From the NCBI GenBank assembly GCA_037954665.1, contig JBBMOL010000018.1, positions 806,001 to 870,000 of the forward strand: a DNA stretch of 64,000 bases. The letters run 5' to 3'. Of the stretch, positions 42,701 through 54,700 are shown in pieces. A program made the translations under genes and the position numbers. The stretch is from Laguncularia racemosa (Eukaryota > Streptophyta > Magnoliopsida > Myrtales > Combretaceae). The notes beneath the pieces were generated by a model, which ran no database searches, was not told where the DNA came from, and was given only the letters and a program-made list of their open reading frames with translations. Numbering within the stretch: position 1 is the stretch's first letter; each line of letters opens with the position of its first letter.

Positions 42701-45700
42701 TAAAGCATACAATGACCTTTTTAACCTGTGTACTTTACCATTATCTCCCTCTATTGTGAAATCAGGTGGAAGCTTCATATAAATCTCCTTGTCAAGTTCC
42801 CCATTTAGAAAAGCATTTTTTACATCAAGTTGATGTAATGGCCAATCCAAATTTACTGCCAGAGATAATATAACCGAGTTTAATTTTGCTACTAGAGCAA
42901 AAGTCTCCTCATAATCGATTCCATAAGCCTATGTGTAGCCTTGAGCCACCAGTCTGGCCTTATACCTCTGTATGCTTTCATTTGATGCTGCCTATGGCTT
43001 TTTTCTCAGCTGGAAGATCAATGGTTTCTCATGTATTTTTCTGGTATAAGTCCTTCATTTCTTCAAGAACTGCATTTCTCCAATTTTGATCAGCTAAAGC
43101 TTCATGTATATTCCTTGGATAAACTGCTATATTAACTTGGGTAGTAAAAGCATAAAATTGTGGTGGGTTTGGAATACCTCACATAGCTAGAAATAGTATA
43201 CCTCACACAAGACCTTTTTTCCCTTCCTCAAGGCTATAGGAAGATTTGTATCTATAATTTCAGCATTATCTTTCTTTTTTTCTACTGCTTTAGCATTTTC
43301 TTTGTTGGACAAGGCCAAGTGCTCAAGGTCGGATGCCTGGTTGTGATGAGGAAGTTTGTCCCATCATGTATAAACACGAACAAGTCTAGAATCTGGAATC
43401 TGTTTTGGACATAAAACAGGTTGGTCTAATCCAGATTTGTCTTGAACAGTTTTAGGCTGTTCTGACTTGTTTTTATCAAGATCGGACAACTCTATCTCTA
43501 GATAATAGGATGAGTCTAAAGAATGACCAGATGTATATGAATTCAAAGGCTGACTAGATGGTGCACTAGACAATGGAAGTATAGAACCTTCTCCTCTTGA
43601 AATTAATGGAAAACACCATTTCTCTTCTTCTGATTGTTTCCCTCCCAAAATAAAAATATAGTAATAAGGTTGTTCTTCAAGAAAGATGACATCTATAGTA
43701 AAGACATACATTTAAGTGCCTTAGACTCAAGCTTGTGTCTTTGTAAAGAGTTGTCTAGAATGAAGAGAGTACATCTAAATACTTTGGGTAAGAGTGTATT
43801 GAAGACACGTGTCTTAGGATAAAATTGTATTAAGGTGCTTATAGGTATTTTGAATTGGAGAACCTTGAAATGAACTTGATTAATTAAATAGTCTGTAGTT
43901 AGGATAGCTTCATGCCAAAATTGGCTAGGAATAGTGTTTGCAAGCATCATAGCGTGGGTTGTTTTGATAAGATGTCTATTTTTTCTTTTTGCTACTCCAT
44001 TCTATTGTGGAGTGTAAACACATGAACTCCGATGAATTATTCCATGGTCACTAAGATAGGTTTCAAGATCTTTGGAGAAATATTCTTTTTCATTGTTAGT
44101 GTGAAGAATTTGAATATTGGTTTCAAGGATGTTACAAACGAATGTATGAAACTGCTTAAAAACATGACTTAGGTTAGATTTTTCTTTAAGTTGATGTACC
44201 TAACTTACATGGGTATGATCATCAATGAATGCAACAAATCACCTGTCTCTTGAATATGTCAATACATGGGCAGGACTCCAGATATCACTACGCACAAGAT
44301 GGATTGGCTTTGAAGGAATGTTAAGACCAAGTGGGATAAGGCATTTTTGAGAACTTAGATGAAATGCAATGTTCACAATAAAATTCAAAAACATTTTTAT
44401 TTAAGAATAACTTTGGGTACAACTTTTTCATATAGGCAAAACAAGGATGCCCAAGATACTTATGCCCAGAGCATGACATATGACTTATCATGAACAAACA
44501 CAGAGGACTGACTACCAGACCTGAACTTAGATTTTATTGTAGATAGATAATAATGACCATTAACTTCCTTAGCATTGCCAATTGTCCTCCCTAATGCTAG
44601 GTCCTATATAATACAACCATTAGGAAAAAAAATCAGTATACACTTCTCGTGTTAATCTACTCACTAATGTAATTTAGGAACAAATAGTCTCATGCAATAT
44701 TAGATTATCAATGTAAATAGTCCCTTTTCGTTTTGCCATAGTATACTCCCCATTAGCAACAAAAATCTTGTTAGGATTGTAGCAAGTGCTTAATTTTTTA
44801 AAAAAATGTGTAGAATTACAGATATGATTTGAAGCTCTTGTATCATTTATCCAAGTATCTTTTTCAACTTCACATGAAGACATCACTTGATTGATCATTA
44901 CTAGAACCATTAGATTGATTATTACCAGAATTAAATCAAGTCTAATTTAAGATTTGTTGTAATATTGAAATCTAATCATTGGTTAAACGAAGAGGTCAGA
45001 AACCTTAGTAGAGAAAATGTAGAGTGAGAAAATCCTCTTTTCATCTCTCTACCTCTCCACTTCTCTCCTGTAACCCTAACTCTTTGCTTTTCTCCTTCTT
45101 CCTGTAACCTTAACTCTCCCGTCTCCCCCCTCACCACCTCTCTCCTTCCTTCTTGTAACCTTAACTGTCTCATTAATTGTCTCATCTCCCCTCCGTTTCT
45201 CCCCTTCCTGTAACCCTAACTTTCTCTTCTCCCCTTTTCTTTTCTCCGTAAGCCTCTCCCTCTCGTATCCTCTCTCCTTCCTTAACCTTAACTCTCTTGT
45301 CTCCCTTTCTCTTTCCTCCATAAACCTGGTCTTCTTATCCCCAAATCCTCTTTTGCACATTTCACCTTTTTCCCATGAACTCCTTTCTTCTTTGCAATCG
45401 TCCTTGGCTTTCCTTCATTTTCCTTCTCTAACTTCTTTCTCCCTTGTCTTTCTCAAGATCCTAACCCCAAATTTAGCAAAACGTGATGAAAACTTCTGTT
45501 AGAAGACATAAAAGGGTCTTGTTTGAGGGCCTTGCAGTTAAAGCTCTTGTTAAAGGGGTTGTGAAGTTTGCTCGAAATGGATGGAAAATATGTTGATTGG
45601 CAACGAGGGTGGAATCATTGGGTGGATCCTCAAAGTCGAAGGTACCAAGACCTTCAAATGTGGATCCTGTTTCGAATGTGGAGTTACTAGTTGAGGGAAG

Positions 45701-48700
45701 AGAAAATGGGCTGAAGCTGAAGCAGAAGCAGAACAGGGTGTGGAGTCCGAGGAGAAAAAGTAGTGTGTGTAGAAGCAGAGTATGGAGTCTGGGAAGAAAG
45801 AAAGACGTGAGTTGGACATCTCCTTTGCGGAAGTAGTGACAAGCAAGAAGCAGAACACTACCTCACCATATTAGGCACTAGAAGTCAACATAGCATTGGA
45901 ATATCATCCTCCACAAAGAGTGGATTGAAAGGTTTGTGTTAAACCACCAAAATCTGTTTCTGATGTAAGGAGAAAAGTTGTGGAAAAACACGTTGGTGGG
46001 ATATTTCCTTGGTTGTAGCTTGCCCTTCTTAGTGGTACAAAAGATCGCTAGTTCTGTGTGAGGTACTATGGGCTTGGTGTGAGTGCTTTCCAATGGAAAT
46101 GGTTTTTTTCTCTTTTAAGTTTTCTGATGAGAGTTCTCTCTAGAACATTATGCAACAACCATGGTTTTTTTTTTCAAATAAGTTGGTGGTGTTGGAGAGG
46201 TGGCGCATTGACATGTCCCTATCTCATGTAAACCCAAGATGCTGGTTTGGGTAAGACTTTGGGGAGTTCCAATGGAATTTCTTCACAATGAGGGAATTGG
46301 GTATGTAGCTAGCACTTTGGGAAGACCACTCCAAGTGGATGTAATCATGACAACAAATGCTAGAGTGAAGTATGTTAGGGCGTCGGTTGAAATGGAGGCA
46401 AATGGTGAGTTCTTAATTGACTTTCAAATGGAATATCTCTCTAGTTCCAAAGGTTGGCAATCCATCTTGTCTATTTGATTTTTGGCCTATTTCATGTTGC
46501 AACAAGTTATACCAATGCATATTCAATATCTTGGTTGAATGTTTAAAGTTGGTTCTTCCCTATCTAATTAGGAAAGAACAAACAACCTTTATAAAGGGTA
46601 GAAGGATTGTGGATAATGTTTTTGTGGCCTAAGATGTGCCATAGGGTAGATATTATGAAGGCATATGATCATGTATGATGGTGCTTACTTGAACAACTTA
46701 TGTGTACATTGGATTTTTCTTCATAATTCACAAATTAGGTCATGCAATGTATATCTACCCCAAAATTCTCTATAAATTTAAATGGAAATGGTGGGGTTTT
46801 TCTCCAGTTCAAGGGGTCTTAGGCAATGTGATCCACTATCACCATACCTTTTTGTATTTATCATGGAGTAGTTCTCATGCATCATGAGAAGAGTGAGTAG
46901 AGAGGATGGTTTTTCTTATTATTGGAGATGTCAGAAGGATCGCATAAATCACCTACGCTTTGTAGATGATGTTATGATTTCTCTAAAGGTGATGTGAAGT
47001 CTATTTTGTTGATAAAGGAGGGTCTGGAAGATTTTTTCTTTTTAATAGGGCTTAAAGCAAATCTAAACAAAAGTCGAGTATTTTTAAGTGGTGTGGATCC
47101 AAATAGCAAAGAAGGAATATATCATTGTTTGGGTTTTCCGCTAGGTGAGTTATCGGTTCAATATCTTGGTGTTCCTTTATCATCAGTGAAACCCAATAAG
47201 TCGACTTGTCATTTTTTGGTGGAAAAGTTTTCAAATAGGATTAACTATTGGATTTACAAATTCTTATCATATGTTCATTGCATACAATTGGTTAAAAGTA
47301 TCTGTTCTCATTATAAGTATATTATTCAACTATGTTTATCTTACCAAAAAGCATACTTAAAACTTTAACTATGAAGATGAAGAGATTCATTTGGAATGGG
47401 TTGGATGAATCTAGAGCCAAGGCAAAGGTTGATTGGGATACAATTTGTGATTTGAAATCTCAAGGTGGCTTAGGTTTCAAAGATTTGTGTATGGGGAACA
47501 AGGCGGCTCAATTAAATCATTTCTAGTATTTGTGCACAGATCTAAACGATATCCTTTGGCCTTGTTAGGTTAAAAGGAGTTTTTGGGCAATCAAAATTTT
47601 GACTAATGCATCTTGGTCTTGGTGCAAGATATTGCAACTCAGATCTCTTACAAGAAACCTATTCAAGTGGGAAGTGGGGAATGTTAACTCCATCTCCTTA
47701 TGGTATGATTGGCACCTTAAGGGAGAACTGGTTTCATGGTTTTGTGAGATGGCTATCTATGCATCGAGCAGTTTGAAAGAAGTGAGATTATGTACCATCA
47801 TAAATTGTGGAAATTGGGACTGGATGTCGGGTGAATTTAACAGCAAATTAAAAGTGAGTTAAGAGATGAAATTATCCCAAGAGTGGAGTCCGAGGATAAA
47901 TTCTTATGGAAAGCAAGGCCTTTCCAAAAAATTTCAATCAAGCAAGCTTATATTTCTCTCATTCCATAGAGCAGCAAGGTTAGCTGGTTTTATTTTGTAT
48001 GGAATAAGCGCTTATCACTCATATTCTCCTTCTTCCTATGGTTGGTTGCCCAACAAAAACTAACAACATTGGACAAGTTTGTTAATTTGGGCCTTTCAAA
48101 TCAAAATGTATGTTTTTTATGTAAAGAAGAAATGAAGACACCTTGCCATTTGTTCCTTAAATGATTTTTAGTAAGACAGATATGGATTAAGATAGAGGAA
48201 ATTTTACTAGGGTTCCGGTGCTATCTTACTATGCTGCAAATATTCAGGAGCTAGTCAACATGGTGGGACTAAATTAACAGCTCAATGGAAGTTAATAAGT
48301 GGTTTTGTCATCTACTATGTGTGGAGAGAGAAATGAGAGGAGATTGGGATTGAGCACTCGCTCAACTGAAGATGTTTCTCATACTATTCTTTTTTGTATG
48401 TTTGCACGCATTAACTCTAGTTGATTCTATTGCCAAGATCTTGATCCTTGTACTACTTAAAAATTTTGTGGGTACTAGGATAGATCTCTTAGGTCACTTT
48501 GGGAGCTTCCTTGCTTTTTCTATCTTTTAACTTTGCTTTTGGTTGTATATTCTATTCTTTTAATGAAAATACAAAACAACTGACATTTTACCCCAAAAAA
48601 ATCATTAGTTAAACTGATGATTGAATTAGGACTCTGATTATCCTCCATTTCTGCTACTTGCATAGATTTCAAACTTGGAGAAGTGAACTTTGAGTTCCTT

Positions 48701-51700
48701 TGCTGTCTCCTTCCCTTTGAGTTATCTGGTTTGCATTCAATCTCCAGCATGTAGAATGAGTATGGTTGGACTTTTGACAAAAAGCACACCATAAATTTGC
48801 TCACTGATGCATTTGAAATCTTCCTTTGTCCCTATCTTAATCAACAAAGCAAAACTGAGAGAAGGAGAATTAGTGGTCATCACCACACATCAACAACTTT
48901 CTTCCCTCCACACTTTGGCAAAAGCTTCCTTCAGACTAGGGAAAGGTTGCTTTCCAATCAATCTCCCCCTCACGTCATTTAAATCAGAATTTAAACCATG
49001 CAGAAAATCATATGCTTTGTCTCTTTCTAGCAAAGATTGATACCTTCGTCCATCCTCAATGCATTTTCATTCGATCTCATAAAACAGATCAACCTCTTGC
49101 CAAAAGTTTCACCAACATGTTGTATTACTCTATCACGTTCATGCTTCCCTGAGTGGTAGTATGAAGCCTTGAATGCAACTCAAAGCATTGGGATGAGTTG
49201 TTCAAGTCTTGAGTACATTTCTTAGACATTATCCCAAATTTGTTTTGTAGTTTCGCAAAACAAATATGTTCTCCCTATCCTTGACTCCATGGAATTCACC
49301 AACCAAGCCATAACCATCGACTTTCCTGCCTCCCAGATTCTATATGCATCAGAATCCTTACTGGGTGCTACGGTTGAACTGGTTAAATAACCTAGCTTGC
49401 CTTTACCACAGATGAAAAGCTTTACAGACTGAAACCATTCTCTGAAATTCATTCCATTAAGTCTTTGGTGTGTGATCTGAAGAGAAAGTGGGTCGCTTGA
49501 TACAACTTGGGTTTGTCGGTTCTGAATTGAAGTATTTGAATCATGTAGGGTTTCAAATCTGAGTTGACCCTGGGGGAGTTTTCAGAGTTGTTACTCATGA
49601 TTTAAAAAAAAAATTAGCCGATTGAGGATTGACCTTGCTCTGATACCATTAACAAAGAATAGAATAAAACCTCTCTTAATTTTTTATTCTCAAGTAAAGG
49701 AGTATATATATGCATGCAATAGCACCAAGGGAGAGGAATGAAATCCCAGATTTTGTGCTATTAACAAAGATACAGTAAAAAATCATCAATATCACAGATG
49801 GTCCTTTCCTATAATATCAATACAAAGCGGGAAACAAGTTTAAACTAGGAAAAAAAAAATAGAAAATAATATCTTTCCTTCACCAACAAAACTGGCTTTC
49901 TAAGTTTGCTTGGATATGATTTTGAGGTACAATATCGAAGTGGACAAGAGAATAAAGCTGTTGATGCTTTATCCCCAGTGTTTGATGTTTTGGAATTGTT
50001 CACAATTTTCGATCTTGTTAGGATTGATTTGGATAAAATTAGGGATGTCGTTCTTCAAGATCCTTTTTTTGGCAAGCGAAGTACAGCTGTTAAAGGATGG
50101 GAAGCATGCTGGAAATGGTTTTCATTTGATTAACAATATGCATGCTTTTCTACTTTGGACTGTTAGTGATTCGTTGAGGATCTAAGTGGGTGTCCATATT
50201 TTTGCATGAGTTTCATGTAACTCCTACTGGAGGACATGCAGGATTTTATGTACATATAGGAGAATTGTAGCAAATGTATATTGGGTTGGCATGAAGAAAG
50301 ATGTGAAGTATGTGGCCTCTTGTGGTATTTGTTAAAGTATCTTACACTTTCGCCAATTGGATTGCTTTCTCCTTTACCTATTCCCAATGCCATTAGGAGG
50401 ACATTTCAATTTTATGATGTTATTTTAGTTGTGGTTTTTTTTTTTTGATAAATAATTAATTTTATTGCTCCAAAGTGTAATACAATCGTAGAGATATGGA
50501 AAAATTTACAATAAGATAGCACAAACAAGGCAAACATGGCCAATCTTAAGGTTACATTTCAGATGTGTAGGCTCTAATTTGATTTGCAATGGAGTGTGGG
50601 TTAGGGATCACATCCTCTAGGCGCACTTTGTTACATACTCTCCAGATGTAGTAAACAGCCGCTACTAGTCCCGCTCTCCAAGCTAGACACATAGGAGACG
50701 ATGAGTTTTCTGTAGTAACTAATGATGTGGTTACTCCTAACCAGTTTCTGAGGGAAGGCAAGCAATGGAGGTGATCATAGACCAGATTCCAAATTCAGGA
50801 TGAATAGTTGCATTCGAAGAAAAGATGGGTATGATCTTCGGGAGCTTGATGACAGAGGAGGCAGGTAGCAGAGGTAGCAATACCCCATGAAATCAGCCTA
50901 TCAAGAGTGGACAATTTGCCCAACCAAACTAGCCAAAAGATGAAGGAGTGTCTCAACAAGGAGGTTTTGTTCCACATCCCACCTCACTTTTGCCTTGGTG
51001 CATATGGTGGGACTTCCACTCCATATGAAGTTCCTAAGTAATTACTTAAACTTTGTTATGATTGTTTTAGGCAATAAGAAAATGGAACTCTAGTAGACTT
51101 GCATGGAGAAGAGCACTGTTTTGACAAGCTGTAGTCTGCCTGCATATGATAGGTATTTAGATGTCCATGCATTGATGCGCGCTACCATTCTTTCTAGAAG
51201 AGCATCACAATCCTCCTTTTTTAGCTTAGTTGAGATTAATAGTACCCCTAGATAGCGCACTGGTAGTGAGCATTCTAGAAACTGGGTAGTGCTAAGGATG
51301 GCCTTTTTCACTCTTGCAGAGACATTGGAGAAGAAGATGTTGCTCTTACGGTTATTTGCTACCAATCCTGATATTGCATGGAAACTTTGTAAAGTTTCCT
51401 TGATCAGGGACATGGATGCATTATGCCTTTAGCAAAAATAAGGATATCATCTGCAAAATAAATATGGGTTAGTTTCTCAGATGTACATCTCCAGTGAAGG
51501 GAGAAGTTGGGGTGCTCCAATAGTCTCCTAAGTAGAGTGGAGAGTACTTCCATTCGCATTACAAATAGGTAAGGTGATATGGGATCTCCCTGCCTCAATT
51601 CCCTGTGGCTAGTGAAATATCCCGCTAGTTCCCCATTAATGGAGATGGAGAACTTTGGGGTGGTCAAGCATTGTTCTACCAGGGTTTGAATGTGGGGGGA

Positions 51701-54700
51701 AAGTGCATAGCCTTTTGTAAGTCTAATTTCAAAGTACACCTAGGTGCACCTGATTGGGAGTGATAGCCTGCCATCAATTCCTAGGCAATAAGAACATTAT
51801 CTATTATTCTCCTCCTTGGGATAAACGTAGCTTGTTCTTGACCTATCAAAGAGGGGAGTACCCTCTTAATACGTGTTGCCAATATTTTGGAAATGGCTTT
51901 GTATAGGATGTTACAACATGCAATTGGTTGGAAATTTGTTAGCTTGGACGAGTTAGCCACCTTAGGGACTAAGGAGATGATGGTAGCATTGATCTCCTTA
52001 AGAAGGTGCCTTGAAGTCAAGAATTCTTTGGTAGCTTCAATCAAATCAACGCCAATCACTTCCTAGGCCTCTTTAAAGAATTTAGCCGAGAACCCATCCA
52101 GACCCAGGGCTTTATCATTTGCTTGCGAGAAGAATCCCCACTTGATCTCCTCAATAGTAAAGGGGGCATCAAGTTCAAGCTGTTGTTGCTCACTCAGTCT
52201 CCAAGTCACTAGATTTTGGACTTTGATCGGATTCAAGCAATCATGGGGCTGCTGATATAGCTGATGGAAATGAGTTACTGCTAAATCTTTGACCGCCACC
52301 TCACTTCCATCCTCCCTTGATAAGCAGTATAAAGAGCTTCGGTTGTGTAAGTTCTTCATGGCTTAGTGGAAATAAGAGGTGTTTTTATCCCCTAACTTAA
52401 GCCACTTAGTTCTAGATTTTTGTTTGTAGGAGCTATCCTCCACTCCCTTAAATAGATAATATTCTTTAAAAGCCTCCTTCTCCTCCTCCATATGGGATGT
52501 GTCTCCCACTGCGTAAATTGAGGCCTCTAGTTGAATTAATCAGTTTTTTGCTGTTTGCACACGTTTTGGGAGATGAGAGTATTCAGACTGATTGTGGTGT
52601 TTGAGACCTTGCTTGAGTAGCTTTAGCTTCCTCACCACTTGGAACATTTTAGATCCTCTCACTTCCTTCCTTCCATGTATTAGTAACTAACTCTTTAAAC
52701 TTCTTATGTTTGGTCCAGAAGTTAAAGAATTTGAATGGAACTTTCCTACTCCCCAAGCTAAGGTCCATACAAGCAATTGCTATGGAATGGTTCGAGAGGA
52801 TAGGGGACATGAACTTGGCTTGTGCACTAGGAAGTGCATTTAGCCATTGATGGTTGACCATGACCCTATCCAGCTTTCTCAATAAGGGGTTATGGTTTTG
52901 CTTATTATACCAAGTGAAAAAGTCACCCCCATATCTCAGGTCTTCTAGCTCGGTGTGTGCAATACAGTTCTGGAAATCCTCTGTTGCATCTTATCATTTG
53001 CAGCCTGCCACCCAATTTTTCTGATGGGGATTTTATGGTGTTGAAGTCCCCAAGAACCATCCTAGGATGTGGTTTAAGTGAGAGGGCTAAGGCCATGAGG
53101 TTACTCCACAAGGAATGCCTTTCTTGGTCATTATTAGAGCCATAAATAAAGGTGGCAAAGAATGATAAATTGAGTCGCAAACTTGTCACAGTGCAATGCA
53201 TAAACTGCCTATGTTCCAACTCTACACTCACATTCCATTCACAAGGGTTCCATACTAGCCACAACCTCCTCCTTGCAGCAGAGTTAATGCTAACATGCCA
53301 TCGTGGACCCAAGCTGTTGTTTATCCTCTCTTCATTTGCTGGATTCACCGTAGTTTCTAGAAGACCTATCAAACTTATGTTGTGGTGTTGACAAATCTTC
53401 TTAACTTCCGCTACTTCGATGGGGTCATTAAGGCCCCTAATGTTCCAAGCTGCCAAATGCATGATGACAAATGATATGGAGGTCTCACCACTAGGTGAAA
53501 TGCCTCCTTCTCTTCCTCAACTTCTTCCTCCGACGGTTGGAAGAGCTGGACCCCTTCTCGGCCTTAGAGTTATTCTTGGAGCCTTGATTCATCCGGGACA
53601 GCAGTTTATTGAGGGGAGTGTTTTCGTACTCCTCAATTTCCTGCCTACTGGGCCAAGGTATTAGACACATAAGTGGGCATTTCAATGTTTGGGACGACTT
53701 CTGGACTTGGATTCACCTCCACTACGGGCGCATCACTCACATTGCTACTCGCCACATTTGCTACAGCATCAGTATACCTCAGTCCTAGAGTAGTGGCCTC
53801 TCCATTCTCCACTACCACCTCCTTGGTTTCCTTTCCATCTTCTATGGGTAGGTCACTGTGTAGCATGGGTGTAGGCATCACATCCGTGGTGTCCATGGGT
53901 TTAGCAGCTACCTTTTGAAGGGGGGATTGACCCCCTCCTCACTCTCCTCCACCCTTAGCTGAAGGTACGGGGAAGTGTGATCCATATGTCGTCCCATTCC
54001 TTCTTCGTGCAGTTTGTTTTTCCCTTTCTTCGCACATTTCATGGGGATCTAGGTCTCCTCTAAGCTCTTCACTTCCTTTGCTTTAGAGCTACCAGTCGGA
54101 GCTTAGGATAACCCTACATGTGTGGCCAAACACCTTGCAGCTACTGCATCTGGGGGCTAGCCACCAATACTCCACGGGGATCTTCACAACTGATCCATCA
54201 AGGCATTCAACTTCAACTTGGGATATTAATTCCTCCCTAGCATCAATCTCAACCAAAACCCTTGCTTGGTTAGCCCTTTGCTTAGAAGCTGTAAGGGTAT
54301 CAATTTTGAGGGGGATTCCCATGCCACTAGCAATGTAGCCGATGCCTTCCTCATCCAAATATTCACATGAGATTCGTGAGAAGAGAGCCCACATGGGAAC
54401 ATTGGTTGGTTGAGGCTTGTCTAAAGCCATGCCCTTCCTCCATTTTTGAAGTATCAAGAACCTCTGTGCAAAGTACCGGGTTCTTTCAAGTATTAGATTC
54501 AAGTCGCTACCCTTGGCAAACCAAAAATAAAAGAAGCCTTCTTTGTTTCCCAACACCTCGATTAGACTTTGATTCCATAAGTGGAAGGCTATTGACTGAA
54601 CCAAGGTGAATGGCGGCCTACTTCCAAGGAAGAAGCCTACCAAGGTGTATTGCCAGTGTTCCAAGTCCGCGTCTTTCACTTGCCTTGGGATCTTCACACG

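Larger units (their letters stand above)
44989..48600 (+). mobile_element. LINE nested in the copia element, endonuclease deleted
   Basis: Plus-strand L1-type element of 3.6 kb. It is flanked by a 14-bp target duplication ATCATTGGTTAAAC (44975-44988) and ATCATTAGTTAAAC (48601-48614), and ends in a short A run. 5' UTR is CT-rich (44989-45485), then ORF1 (to about 46435), then reverse transcriptase directly (46436 on). The ORF1 zinc knuckle, the whole endonuclease and the first part of RT are missing, an estimated 2.2 kb. The junction is inside the track of 46430-46445, where DUF4283 text (EFLIDF) is followed by RT text (ISLVPKV). Confidence 0.85.
41421..49882 (-). mobile_element. Ty1/copia element nested in the gypsy element
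   Basis: Minus strand, with short LTRs of about 233 bp (41421-41653 and 49649-49882). A canonical initiator-Met PBS (49637-49648) and a PPT TTGGAGGGAAG (rc of 41654-41664) adjoin them. The target duplication is CCAAC (41416-41420 and 49883-49887). Reading leftwards: gag (49640-48615), LINE insertion (44989-48600), protease (44974-44670), integrase (44660-43100), RT and RNase H (43090-41665). Without the LINE it is 4.85 kb, the usual copia length. The coding parts are broken by stops and shifts. Confidence 0.9.

Noticed and set aside
45050..45300. Repeated AACCCTAACT text, like plant telomere repeat
   Set aside because: It is interrupted by CT-rich sequence at uneven spacing, never gives consecutive TTTAGGG/CCCTAAA units, and lies in the leader of a LINE.
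45076..45360. Minus-strand frame rich in Arg and Glu, like a charged coiled-coil protein
   Set aside because: It is the reverse of the CT-rich LINE leader; composition alone explains it.
50431..50434. Target deletion of about 25 bp caused by the minus-strand LINE
   Set aside because: Integrase text does seem to lack a few residues across the insertion, but a degenerate TTTTAGTT duplication and general decay explain it equally well, so I make no claim.
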